This document shows, piece by piece, positions 6,536 through 13,993 of a DNA stretch of 13,993 nucleotides (position 1 is the first letter of the stretch; each line of letters begins with the position of its first letter). The stretch covers positions 12,318-26,310 of the forward strand of contig JAHFQL010000004.1 of NCBI GenBank assembly GCA_023259315.1, written 5' to 3'. The translations under genes were made by a program, and so were the position numbers. The notes beneath the pieces were generated by a model. The model ran no database searches. It saw only the letters and a list, made by a program, of their open reading frames with translations, and had not been told where the DNA came from. The DNA is from Candidatus Woesearchaeota archaeon (GTDB lineage: Archaea; Nanoarchaeota; Nanoarchaeia; Woesearchaeales; GW2011-AR4).

Positions 6536-7090
6536 ATGGTTAAGAAAGAAACTAAGAGGGATATAAAAGTAGTTAATATTGTTGTTTCTACATCTTTAAA
6601 ACATGATATACCACTTGAAAAGATGGCAGCGACATTAAGCAATACAGAATATAATCCAGAGCAATTTCCCGGGCTTGTAATCAGGATTAAGGAGCCTAAA
6701 ACATCCGCTTTAATATTCAGTTCTGGCAAGGTTGTGTGCACTGGCGCCAGATCCATGGACAAGGTCGAGGAAAGCATAAAGAAAATCATCAAGAGCTTGG
6801 AAAAAATCAATATTAAGATAACCATAAAGCCTGAAATAAAGATACAGAACATTGTTGCTTCTGGCAGTGTTGGAATGGATTTAAATCTAAACACATTGGC
6901 AATGAAGCTTGAAAATACGGAATACGAGCCTGAGCAGTTCCCTGGTCTGGTTTACAAGCTTGCTGCAGCAAAAGCAACTTTCTTGCTTTTTAGCAACGGC
7001 AAGGTTGTGTGCACTGGGACAAAAAGCGAAAAAGAAGTTCATGCAGCTCTTGATAAGTTGATTGAGAATTTGAAAAGAGTCAAGGCTTAG
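6536..7090 (+). CDS. tbp: TATA-box-binding protein
   Basis: This 184-residue protein is the archaeal basal transcription factor that binds the TATA box and recruits TFB and RNA polymerase. It shows the two direct-repeat lobes of the saddle fold: lobe 1 (about 10-95) with EQFPGLVIRIKEPKTSALIF and SSGKVVCTG, and lobe 2 (about 100-184) with EQFPGLVYKLAAAKATFLLF and SNGKVVCTG. The four phenylalanines that kink DNA in this family are at F44, F61, F135 and F152. The length is normal and no acidic C-terminal tail is present. The ATG at 6536 is chosen because GGAGG (6523-6527) lies 8 nt upstream; a TTG at 6521 overlaps that site and is rejected. Stacked TATA boxes upstream suggest self-regulation, which is inference. 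A small membrane-protein gene follows after 41 bp. Confidence 0.96.
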   Translation: MVKKETKRDIKVVNIVVSTSLKHDIPLEKMAATLSNTEYNPEQFPGLVIRIKEPKTSALIFSSGKVVCTGARSMDKVEESIKKIIKSLEKINIKITIKPEIKIQNIVASGSVGMDLNLNTLAMKLENTEYEPEQFPGLVYKLAAAKATFLLFSNGKVVCTGTKSEKEVHAALDKLIENLKRVKA

Positions 7091-7108
7091 TTTTGGTTTT
7101 TATTTTTG
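7091..7108 (+). terminator. T-rich tract after tbp
   Basis: Directly after the tbp stop the plus strand reads TTTTGGTTTTTATTTTTG. Archaeal polymerase can terminate at such tracts. Only 23 nt then separate it from the next start codon, so read-through into the membrane-protein gene is equally possible. Confidence 0.4.
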
Positions 7109-7131
7109 ATGTATGAACTTAAGTGATATTT

Positions 7132-7557
7132 ATGGAATTCAAAAGTTATTTTAGAAAATTTGGAATGGGGTGGATTGTTGTTGGAGTTGTCGCGACATTG
7201 TTACTTATTATTTTTAATTATATGAACTTGTCGACTAATAAAAATGTTATTGAAAATGCTGCAAAATTTGGGAAAAGCGTACCGGAATTTATGGTTTCAT
7301 TTTGGTTACCCAGAATCATATTTATGGGTGTTTTATTGGGATTTGGAATATTTTTTGTTGGTTTTTTGGGTTTGACGGTACTTTTCAGACTTTTAATTGG
7401 GTGGCTAATTGTATTTTTAGTTGTTGGTGTGCTGCAATCTGGCTCGGTTGACAGTTATGGCTCACTATTCACAATCCCGTTGCTGATTTTAGTGATGATA
7501 ATAGGAATTATTTTGGAAATTAAAAATTACCATAGTGCTAAAAAACTTAGAGGATGA
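7132..7557 (+). CDS. Small multi-pass membrane protein (hypothetical)
   Basis: This is a 141-residue protein that I do not recognise. It starts MEFKSYFRKFG and then shows about four hydrophobic segments, roughly at residues 10-29, 57-79, 81-99 and 111-128. It ends in a short basic tail (KNYHSAKKLRG) that is likely cytoplasmic. The ATG at 7132 is chosen because GTGAT (7123-7127) lies 4 nt upstream; a GTG at 7123 is in frame but is part of that ribosome binding site. The gene lies 41 bp after tbp and 53 bp before mcm, on the same strand, so it may share transcription with either. The sequence shows no functional link to them. Confidence 0.65.
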   Translation: MEFKSYFRKFGMGWIVVGVVATLLLIIFNYMNLSTNKNVIENAAKFGKSVPEFMVSFWLPRIIFMGVLLGFGIFFVGFLGLTVLFRLLIGWLIVFLVVGVLQSGSVDSYGSLFTIPLLILVMIIGIILEIKNYHSAKKLRG

Positions 7558-7579
7558 CCACTGGACATCTCCGCATAAA

Positions 7580-7589
7580 TTATTTAAAG
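7580..7589 (+). promoter_or_regulatory. TATA box of mcm
   Basis: TTATTTAAAG is centred about 26 nt upstream of the mcm ATG, which predicts a transcript starting at or near that ATG. A ribosome binding site-like TGTGAT at 7599-7604 would serve longer transcripts from upstream, for example read-through from the membrane-protein gene. Confidence 0.5.
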
Positions 7590-7610
7590 TAAAAAAGATG
7601 TGATATTGTC

Positions 7611-10600
7611 ATGGAACTCAATGTTTTAGACCAGATAAAAAGATTTCAGGAATTTATAGAGGTTAATTATTACGATGCGCTTCTTGATAATGCAAGAAAG
7701 GGCAGCAGGTCCATTCTTATTGATTTTGCTGAGATTTCCAAATTTGACCCTGATTTGGCTACAGAACTTTTGGATTCTCCTGAAGAAACCCTCAAGGCAG
7801 TTGAAAAGTCCATAGAGCAGTTTGACATAGAAGGTTTGGCAAATTTCAAAGTTAGGCTTTATAATCTTCCGACTACAGAACATATAATGGTAAGGGACAT
7901 AAGGAGCAAACATATCAACAAATTGGTATGCGTTCAAGGCTTGATAAGGCAAAAATCTGATGTAAGGCCCCAGGTTACATCTGCAAGGTTTGAATGCCCG
8001 ATATGCGGCAACATAATGAATGTGCTTCAGCTGGATGGAACATTCAAGGAACCGTCAAAATGCGGGTGCGGTAGGAAAGGAAAATTCATAATGCTGGACA
8101 AAGAGCTTGTTGATGCCCAAGGAATTGTGCTTGAGGAAGCATCCGAGAATTTGGAAGGCGGAGAGCAGCCAAAAAGATTTAATGTTCTGCTTACTGGAGA
8201 CTTGGTGAGCCCATTGAGCGAGAAAAGAACTTCGCCTGGCAGCAAAGTGGAAGCCATTGGTATTGTTAAGGAAGTTCCTTTGATATCTAAAAGCGGCGCT
8301 AAATCCACGAGATTTGACTTGATGATTGAGTGCAATTACATAAACCCGACAGAAGATACATTTTATGAGATTAATATTACACCAGAGGAAGAAAAAGAGA
8401 TTTTGGAAATTGCAAATGATCCAAAGGGATATGAAAAATTAGTAAATTCCATGGCCCCTTCAATTTACGGTTATGAGAAAATAAAGGAATCTTTGCTTCT
8501 TCAGCTGATGGGTGGCGTAAGAAAAGTAAGGATGGATAAAGTAGTCTCAAGAGGAGATATGCACATTTTGCTTGTTGGTGATCCTGGGTGCATTGCTGGT
8601 GGCTCACAAGTTGCGCTTATATACAAAGGAATGGAAAAAATACAAAATCTTGGAAAAGAACACTTGCAGCCAATTAGGGAAGTTGTTACTAAGATTAGGA
8701 GGGACGGTAAGGATAAGTATTATGACTTTGCTACACTTTTCCAGCACTATCCAAAGCAGCCAGTGCTTAAGGTTGTAACAGAAACCGGCAAAGAAGTTGT
8801 TTGCACATACAATCAGCCTTTCCTCACAAAAGACGGCTGGAAAAGGGCAGATGAAATTTTGTTAGGCACTGAAATCAGAGTTATGCCTAAAATTCCAACA
8901 ATGGTTAAAAAACTTGCCCTTACTGGCTTTACAAAAGTGGAAAAAAAGTCAGGGCATTTGAAAGATATATCTATACCAAATAAGTTTACTCTAGAATTAT
9001 CTTCTCTTTGCGGATACATACTTGGAGATGGTCACATCAGCAAAAGAGGCTACAGTATAATATCTTATGTTAATAATGAAGAAAAAGATTTGATTGAAAA
9101 ACTTTCTAATCTGTGGGAAAAAACATTTGATACGAAGCCCGCTGTGTATGTTAAGAATGTTAATGGAAGTATAAAAACTATAGATGACGGAAGTGGGCTC
9201 TTGAGACAAATTGTTTCAACGCAGCAAATTTATTCTCTTGAGATGAACAGCAGACAAATTTCACACTCACTTGCATTTTTATCAAATAAAAGAGTTCCGC
9301 AGCAAATTTTCAAAAGCCCTAAGCACGTAATAGCCAAATTTATAAGCTGGCTTTTTGAAGCTGATGGATGCTCATTCTCAAATGGCAGAGGAAGAACTTC
9401 GATTCAGCTTAAATCAAATACCAAAGATTTGCTGAAAGATGTTCAATTATTATTATTGTATTTTGGAATCCAGTCCAGGATTATAAAAAATAATTTATGT
9501 ATAAGAAGGTCGCGTGATATAGAAATTTTTGCTGAACATATAGGATTCAATTCTGAAAAAAAGATTAGAAAATTAATGGAAGTCCTATCTGATATAAAAA
9601 GTAAAAGTTCCGTTCAAAAAAGAAAAAGCCCTCAAAGGTATGAACGGATTGTAGAAATAATGCCTGCTGGTGTTATGGATGTTTATGACTTTGAGGTACC
9701 TGTTAGCCACACTTTTATAGCAAATGGAATTGTTTGTCATAATTCCGGCAAGAGCGCTCTCCTCAAAAGAATTACAACTATAGCTCCAAAAGGCAGATAT
9801 GTCAGCGGCAAAGGCGTTTCTGGGGCAGGCTTGACTGCTGCTGTTGTCCGAGACGAATTTCTCAAAGGCTGGGCTTTGGAAGCAGGGGCAATGGTCTTAA
9901 GCAGCGATGGGCTTGTTTGTGTTGACGAGCTTGACAAGATGAGTAATGAAGACAGGGCAGCTATGCATGAGGCTCTTGAAAACCAGAGTTATCACCCTGA
10001 TACAGAAATAATGTTTTCTGACGGAAGTGTGTCAAAGATTGGGGAATTTGTTAATAATTTAATTGAAAGCAATAAAACAAGAATTATATTTGGGAAAGAC
10101 TGCGAAATGTTACCAGTGAATGATATTGAGCTTTTGACTACAGATTTTAAAAAAATTTTTCCAATAAAAGCAAAGATGGTAAGCAGGCATAAGTCTCCCG
10201 ATTATTTCATAAAAATTACATACTCAAACGGGAGGTCAATAACAGTAACTCCAGAACACCCTATATTTGTTTTTTCTGACAAAGGGATTCAGGATATTCC
10301 AGCAGAAAATGTTAAAGAAAGCATGCTGGCTCCTGCACCTAGAAAATTGCCTACAAAAACTAAAAAAATGACACTTTCTAACGAATGGTTAAATCATTTT
10401 AACAATAAAGAGATTAATCTCCAATCTCACCTCAATAATGGATTTGCTCGATTGCTAGGTTTTATAACAACAGAAGGTCATGCATACCATAATCAAGAAA
10501 ACAGGTATGCTGAAGTTGGAATTTCAAACACTAATCCCTTGGTAATTGATGATGTGTCTACATTATTCAAAGAAACCTTCCAGACAACCATTAATTTAAA

Positions 10601-12380
10601 TACACAACTTGCGCATTCAAGATTAAAAGCAACAAAAGATTTGACTACTGTAAGGCTTTGTTCAATACCTTTTTACAATTATATGTTTTATAACTTTAAG
10701 GGAAGTGTAAATGGTGCCAGAAATAAATATGTGGATAATATTTTAAGATGTTCTGATAAGGATTTACAATTAGAATTTCTAAAATCTGCTTTTAAGGGGG
10801 ATGGTTTTGTTGATAGCACAAGATTTGGTTACTCTACTTCATCTTCTAAATTAGCGGAAGGTTACCAGGATTTGTTGCTTCAGAATAACATAGCAAGCAG
10901 AATTGATACAGAGAGTAGAAATGCCACAGAATATTATAAGGTTTCGATTACTGGAAGGGAAAGTTTTAGATTGTTTGTTGACAGTATTGTGGAAAAAGAT
11001 GACAGCAGATTGGCAAGAATAATTAAATTTTACAATACAAGCAAGAACAAGAGGAATGAAAGAGACATTTTACCAAAAGAAATCTTGATGGAAGTTGATG
11101 CTCTCCTTAAAAATTTTGGCTTGAGTGATGGTTATTTTCATACCAATATTAAAAGAGGATTTAACGCCCATAGAGATGTAGTTCTTGATTATTTAAAGAA
11201 AATTGAGAATAAAATAAAGAGATCTACTGAGGAAATTAAAAATAGGGATACTAAGAAAATAAGAAAATTGCTGAATGTTGAAGTAAATCTAATTGCGAAA
11301 AATTTAAATGTATCAACAGGCACAATATACTATATTGAAAAATTACAGGATTCTGACAGATACAATAATTTGCTTAAAGTTATTAAAAGGTTGGGAAAAG
11401 AAAAGATAAATAAGTCAAAATACAAAATAAATAACATATTAAGATTGATTAATTCTGAGATTAGATTTTTATATGTTAAAAAAGTGGAAAAAATAAAGAA
11501 TGAAAATATAGAATGGGTCTATGATGTAACTATTGAGCCAACAAGAACATTCATTAGTGAAGGTTTAGTGCTGCATAATACGGTAAGCATATCAAAAGCA
11601 AATATACAAGCTACCTTGATTGCAAGAACAACTGTGCTTGCCGCTGCAAACCCAAAATTTGGCAGGTTTGACCCTTATGGCATAATTGCCGACCAGATTG
11701 ATTTGCCGCCTACATTGATAAACAGGTTTGATTTGATTTTTCCTATAAAAGACTTGCCGGAAGAAATCAGGGACGAAAAAATGGCAAAGCATATTCTGAC
11801 TTTGCACCAAAGTCCTGATGTCAACGAGCCTGAGATATCCACAAATGTTTTGAGGAAGTACATAGCTTATGCGCGACAAAAAGTGAATCCGAAGCTGACC
11901 GATGGAGCTTTAGAAGAGATAAAGGATTTTTACTTGAAGATGCGCAAAAGTGGCAGTGGTGAAAGCGGAATAAAAGCAGTGCCAATTTCCGCAAGGCAGT
12001 TGGAAGCTCTGGTAAGATTAAGCGAGGCATCTGCAAGATCAAGGCTTGATGACAGGGTTACAAGAAAAGATGCAAAAAAAGCGGTAGAGCTTTTGGATTA
12101 TTGTTTGATGGAAGTCGGATTTGACAGGGAAACTGGCAAGATAGATATTGATAGGATAGCAACAGGAATACCATCAACTGCAAGAAGCCATATATTGATA
12201 CTAAAAGACATTATCGGCGAGCTTGAAACAAAACTTGGAAAAACGATCCCTATAGAAGATGTTGTGGCAGAAGCTAAAACTAGGGGATTGGACGAGGACA
12301 AGATTGAGGAAGCTTTGGAAAGGTTGAAGCGTTCGGGTGACGTGTACGAACCAAGGCGCGGATTTATTGGAAAATTATAA
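7611..12380 (+). CDS. mcm: Replicative helicase MCM, interrupted by two inteins
   Basis: The precursor has 1589 residues; removing two inteins leaves 673, the usual archaeal MCM size. MCM is the hexameric 3'-5' helicase that unwinds DNA at replication forks. Extein 1 (1-326) holds the N-terminal domain with a zinc motif C129-x2-C132 ... C151-x-C153 and ends in GDPG, the first half of Walker A. Extein 2 (712-792) starts with SGKS (K714) and includes Walker B D772-E773-L774-D775. Extein 3 (1324-1589) carries sensor 1 (AAANP, N1347), the arginine finger region LINRFDLIF (R1372) and a C-terminal winged helix (about 1525-1589). All key ATPase residues are present, but they are assembled only after both inteins leave. 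The ATG at 7611 has TGTGAT 6 nt upstream. The RPA-like gene follows after 76 bp, fitting a replication cluster. Confidence 0.96.
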   Translation: MELNVLDQIKRFQEFIEVNYYDALLDNARKGSRSILIDFAEISKFDPDLATELLDSPEETLKAVEKSIEQFDIEGLANFKVRLYNLPTTEHIMVRDIRSKHINKLVCVQGLIRQKSDVRPQVTSARFECPICGNIMNVLQLDGTFKEPSKCGCGRKGKFIMLDKELVDAQGIVLEEASENLEGGEQPKRFNVLLTGDLVSPLSEKRTSPGSKVEAIGIVKEVPLISKSGAKSTRFDLMIECNYINPTEDTFYEINITPEEEKEILEIANDPKGYEKLVNSMAPSIYGYEKIKESLLLQLMGGVRKVRMDKVVSRGDMHILLVGDPGCIAGGSQVALIYKGMEKIQNLGKEHLQPIREVVTKIRRDGKDKYYDFATLFQHYPKQPVLKVVTETGKEVVCTYNQPFLTKDGWKRADEILLGTEIRVMPKIPTMVKKLALTGFTKVEKKSGHLKDISIPNKFTLELSSLCGYILGDGHISKRGYSIISYVNNEEKDLIEKLSNLWEKTFDTKPAVYVKNVNGSIKTIDDGSGLLRQIVSTQQIYSLEMNSRQISHSLAFLSNKRVPQQIFKSPKHVIAKFISWLFEADGCSFSNGRGRTSIQLKSNTKDLLKDVQLLLLYFGIQSRIIKNNLCIRRSRDIEIFAEHIGFNSEKKIRKLMEVLSDIKSKSSVQKRKSPQRYERIVEIMPAGVMDVYDFEVPVSHTFIANGIVCHNSGKSALLKRITTIAPKGRYVSGKGVSGAGLTAAVVRDEFLKGWALEAGAMVLSSDGLVCVDELDKMSNEDRAAMHEALENQSYHPDTEIMFSDGSVSKIGEFVNNLIESNKTRIIFGKDCEMLPVNDIELLTTDFKKIFPIKAKMVSRHKSPDYFIKITYSNGRSITVTPEHPIFVFSDKGIQDIPAENVKESMLAPAPRKLPTKTKKMTLSNEWLNHFNNKEINLQSHLNNGFARLLGFITTEGHAYHNQENRYAEVGISNTNPLVIDDVSTLFKETFQTTINLNTQLAHSRLKATKDLTTVRLCSIPFYNYMFYNFKGSVNGARNKYVDNILRCSDKDLQLEFLKSAFKGDGFVDSTRFGYSTSSSKLAEGYQDLLLQNNIASRIDTESRNATEYYKVSITGRESFRLFVDSIVEKDDSRLARIIKFYNTSKNKRNERDILPKEILMEVDALLKNFGLSDGYFHTNIKRGFNAHRDVVLDYLKKIENKIKRSTEEIKNRDTKKIRKLLNVEVNLIAKNLNVSTGTIYYIEKLQDSDRYNNLLKVIKRLGKEKINKSKYKINNILRLINSEIRFLYVKKVEKIKNENIEWVYDVTIEPTRTFISEGLVLHNTVSISKANIQATLIARTTVLAAANPKFGRFDPYGIIADQIDLPPTLINRFDLIFPIKDLPEEIRDEKMAKHILTLHQSPDVNEPEISTNVLRKYIAYARQKVNPKLTDGALEEIKDFYLKMRKSGSGESGIKAVPISARQLEALVRLSEASARSRLDDRVTRKDAKKAVELLDYCLMEVGFDRETGKIDIDRIATGIPSTARSHILILKDIIGELETKLGKTIPIEDVVAEAKTRGLDEDKIEEALERLKRSGDVYEPRRGFIGKL
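8589..9743 (+). mobile_element. Intein 1 in mcm (Walker A insertion) with LAGLIDADG endonuclease
   Basis: This is a 385-residue in-frame intein (precursor residues 327-711) inserted as GDPG / C...HN / SGKS, inside the ATP-binding loop. It begins with Cys1 (CIAGGSQVALIYKG, block A) and ends VYDFEVPVSHTFIANGIVCHN in outline (blocks F and G: penultimate His, terminal Asn), with Ser as the +1 nucleophile. Two LAGLIDADG-type motifs are present: LCGYILGDGH with D473 and FISWLFEADG with D585. Both acidic residues are kept, so the homing endonuclease may be active. Block B reads CTYNQPFLT (398-406): the usual TxxH histidine is Gln402 (intein residue 76). The site matches the MCM/CDC21 Walker A insertion site known in other archaea. 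Confidence 0.93.
9987..11579 (+). mobile_element. Intein 2 in mcm (after Walker B) with LAGLIDADG endonuclease and HTH-like segment
   Basis: This is a 531-residue in-frame intein (precursor residues 793-1323) inserted as EALENQ / S...HN / TVSISKAN. It begins with Ser1 (SYHPDTEIMFSDGS, block A) and ends with EWVYDVTIEPTRTFISEG and LVLHN (blocks F and G), with Thr as the +1 residue. Block B is complete: TVTPEHPIF, with T880 and H883. LAGLIDADG-type motifs are LLGFITTEGH (E955) and FLKSAFKGDG (D1064), so a functional endonuclease is possible. A Lys-rich region of about 200 residues after the endonuclease contains a helix-turn-helix-like segment (about 1224-1245, LIAKNLNVSTGTIYYI). The DNA looks more A+T rich than the flanking helicase segments, fitting horizontal acquisition; this was judged by eye. 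Confidence 0.93.
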
Positions 12381-12410
12381 GGATTTTCTAAATAATTTTC
12401 ATCCAAAAAA

Positions 12411-12420
12411 CATATAAAAT
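12411..12420 (+). promoter_or_regulatory. TATA box of the RPA-like gene
   Basis: CATATAAAAT is centred about 41 nt before the ATG at 12457, predicting a start near 12441 and a short leader with AGGGG at 12443-12447. The RPA-like gene may therefore have its own promoter as well as any read-through from mcm. Confidence 0.5.
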
Positions 12421-12456
12421 GAAGTGACTTCTAATCTTATTTAGGGGAAATGTGTT

Positions 12457-13095
12457 ATGTCAGACCTAGAACAAAAAACTTTCCAGAAAAGACAGATTGC
12501 ATATAAAGTGAAAATATCTGATTTATTTAGAGGAAACTTTATCAAAGACGATGTATCTGCTGGGCACATAAACCTTGGCGACTTAAATGTCTCAAGGGTT
12601 AATATAATAGCTGCAATTGTTTACAAGCCAAACCAGGAAAAAAATATTTCATGCATTATTGATGACGGTACAGATAAAATGTTGCTAAGGTCTTTTGAAA
12701 ACAGTGATATATTTTCTAAGGTGGATGTTGGTGATATTGTATTAGTCGTAGGCAAAATAAGGGAATACAATAATGAGAGGTATATCGTGCCAGAGATTAT
12801 TAAAAAATTAGACAATCAAATTTGGATGAATATCAGAAAATTGGAACTCAAAGATTATAATATTAATAAAAAGCCTGAGATAAAAAATAAAAATAGTGCA
12901 ATTGGGGAAATTTTGCCAAGCGAGTTCGATATGGTTTATTCACTGATTAAAAATCACGACCGGGGCGAAGGCGCCATTATTGATGATGTGATTAAAAGTT
13001 CTAAAAATAAAAATGCTGAGGAGATAATCAACAAGCTTTTGGAAAATGGCGAAATTTTTGAAATAAAGCCCGGCAGGTTAAAGGTTTTAGAATAG
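12457..13095 (+). CDS. OB-fold single-stranded-DNA-binding protein, RPA32-like
   Basis: This 212-residue protein has an OB fold at about 45-120: NIIAAIVYKPNQ, then SCIIDDGTDKMLLRSF and VGDIVLVVGKIREYNNERYI. A linker leads to a C-terminal winged-helix-like domain at about 153-212 (FDMVYSLIKNHDRGEGA to GEIFEIKPGRLKVLE). OB fold plus winged helix is the layout of the middle-sized RPA subunit (RPA32/Rpa2) and its archaeal relatives, which coat single-stranded DNA in replication and repair. Placement directly after mcm supports a replication role. No zinc finger is seen. The ATG at 12457 has AGGGG (12443-12447) upstream. Its end overlaps the oppositely oriented SpoIIM-family gene by 9 bp. A different OB-fold nucleic-acid-binding role cannot be excluded. 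Confidence 0.72.
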   Translation: MSDLEQKTFQKRQIAYKVKISDLFRGNFIKDDVSAGHINLGDLNVSRVNIIAAIVYKPNQEKNISCIIDDGTDKMLLRSFENSDIFSKVDVGDIVLVVGKIREYNNERYIVPEIIKKLDNQIWMNIRKLELKDYNINKKPEIKNKNSAIGEILPSEFDMVYSLIKNHDRGEGAIIDDVIKSSKNKNAEEIINKLLENGEIFEIKPGRLKVLE

Positions 13096-13938
13096 CACCG
13101 GCGTAACGTAAACTTCCAAAAATGCCGCGGCAATCAAGAATCCTATAGCAATCAAAATCAGCTCTGAAAAATCCACTATCACTGTTGAAAATTTTTTTGT
13201 CATGAAATGTTTTCTTATCAAAGCAACCGACAAAATGCCGCCGGCAAGCCCTCCATAGAAATAGGATGCAATCTCCGGCAACCCGTGTATAGAGTATTTA
13301 AGGAGTCCTAAGGAAACTACATGAAAATAATTCCCCGCTTGAAGTAATCCTAGCGAGCTTGTGTAGCTGCTTATGTTTGCTCTTATGAAATTCCCAACAG
13401 CGGCTCCAATCACGGTTGCATTCCAGCTAAGAATAAATATTGCTCCTGCGCCATAGATTAAGGCAAATAAGATAGAGAATGCCAAGACTTTGAGATTATT
13501 GAAAAAAATCCTTCCGAATGCATTAAGATTTTGTATAACATTGCCGGATACTTGGTTGTTTATAGTCTGTATTGTGCCTATCTGCTTGTCGAAAAGTGAA
13601 TTTACTATTTGTGTTGGGAGTATAGTATACCATAAAGCGCAAGCAATAGTAATGCCGATGAACATGTACATGAAAAAAGAGATTGCCTTGTTGTGCTCTT
13701 TCAAAATAGATGTTTCGTTGTCCATTATCATGTCTTTGCTTTCTTCCAATTTGGTTGTATTGTAGAATATTGGAAGCGCAGCCATAGTTATCATAAACAC
13801 CATTATCAAAGAAGCTTGGTCCTTAAAAATCCACAATGCCAGAAAAATCCCTATTGAAGTGTACAAAAATCCAAGGAAAAACATCTGCCAGGGCCTTCTT
13901 TCTGCTTTTACAGGAAAAAGCAAGGATTCAACTACCAT
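13087..13938 (-). CDS. SpoIIM-family (DUF95) integral membrane protein
   Basis: This 283-residue protein has about six membrane segments, roughly at 18-36, 42-60, 86-105, 150-172, 226-242 and 256-274. The family hallmarks are in the second half: FFNNLKVLAFSILFALIYGA (145-164), the Gly/Ala-rich SWNATVIGAAVGNF, and HGLPEIASYFYGGLAGGIL (218-236). SpoIIM acts in septal peptidoglycan remodelling in spore-forming bacteria. Archaeal relatives are common, though these organisms do not sporulate, and their role is not established; a membrane-remodelling or transport function is only a guess. The charged N-terminus (VKAERRPW) precedes the first segment. The ATG at 13938 follows a TATA box at 13958-13972 by about 27 nt. 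It converges on the RPA-like gene. Confidence 0.82.
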   Translation of the reverse strand: MVVESLLFPVKAERRPWQMFFLGFLYTSIGIFLALWIFKDQASLIMVFMITMAALPIFYNTTKLEESKDMIMDNETSILKEHNKAISFFMYMFIGITIACALWYTILPTQIVNSLFDKQIGTIQTINNQVSGNVIQNLNAFGRIFFNNLKVLAFSILFALIYGAGAIFILSWNATVIGAAVGNFIRANISSYTSSLGLLQAGNYFHVVSLGLLKYSIHGLPEIASYFYGGLAGGILSVALIRKHFMTKKFSTVIVDFSELILIAIGFLIAAAFLEVYVTPVLF

Positions 13939-13957
13939 AGCCTTTAACTGAGATAGT

Positions 13958-13972
13958 TTATTTATATATTTT
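13958..13972 (-). promoter_or_regulatory. TATA box of the SpoIIM-family gene
   Basis: On the minus strand AAAATATATAAATAA lies about 27 nt before the ATG at 13938, predicting a leaderless or near-leaderless transcript. A weak AAAGG lies just upstream of the ATG. Confidence 0.55.
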
Positions 13973-13993
13973 TTGAATTATAGAATTATTAAT

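Noticed and set aside
6517..6894. A 125-codon frame antisense to tbp
   Set aside because: It is a shadow of the tbp coding frame, with no recognisable domain and no promoter or ribosome binding site.
7611..12380. Reading the 1589-codon frame as a fusion of a helicase with unrelated domains
   Set aside because: The inserts have Cys1 or Ser1, blocks A, B, F and G and His-Asn ends followed by Ser or Thr. Removing them restores contiguous MCM motifs.

Overview
The window looks archaeal and most resembles a small-genome DPANN-type lineage; Woesearchaeota or Pacearchaeota is my best guess, at low confidence. It carries a TATA-binding protein, an archaeal RNase P p30 subunit, an intein-bearing MCM helicase and an RPA-like OB-fold protein. 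Promoters read as AT-rich TATA boxes about 25 nt before the transcript start. Ribosome binding sites match GGTGAT or AGAGGT, and the DNA is A+T rich. I see no rRNA, tRNA, CRISPR array or insertion sequence.

Layout. (1) Bases 33-3943, minus strand: two coupled genes for exported proteins, a 905-residue cysteine-rich multidomain protein followed, with an ATGA overlap, by a membrane-anchored protein with a pilin-like N-terminus and a cadherin-like C-terminus. (2) Bases 4157-5546: two toxin-antitoxin modules back to back, a ribbon-helix-helix/RelE-type pair on the minus strand and an AbrB/PIN (VapBC-like) pair on the plus strand. Their shared 195-bp control region holds a 10-bp-phased repeat on one side and a 16-bp palindrome on the other. 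(3) Bases 5625-6245, minus strand: RNase P component 3. (4) Bases 6246-6535: a divergent control region with an inverted repeat and three TTTATAAA boxes ahead of tbp. (5) Bases 6536-12380, plus strand: tbp, a small membrane protein and a 1589-codon mcm gene with two inteins. (6) Bases 12457-13095, plus strand: an OB-fold/winged-helix protein like the RPA32 subunit. (7) Bases 13087-13938, minus strand: a SpoIIM-family membrane protein, converging on and overlapping the RPA-like gene by 9 bp.

How the genes work together. The right half is an information-processing cluster: basal transcription (TBP), the replicative helicase (MCM) and single-strand DNA binding (RPA-like), with RNase P divergent from it. 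The mcm gene is the most striking element. A 385-residue intein splits the Walker A loop (GDPG / SGKS) and a 531-residue intein follows the Walker B region, so active helicase should require two splicing events that leave a 673-residue protein. The left half is accessory: surface proteins and two addiction modules.

I did not find a clearly undescribed system. The points most worth a second look are the mcm inteins (one lacks the usual block B histidine), the phased repeat at the RelE-type promoter, and the stacked TATA boxes at tbp.
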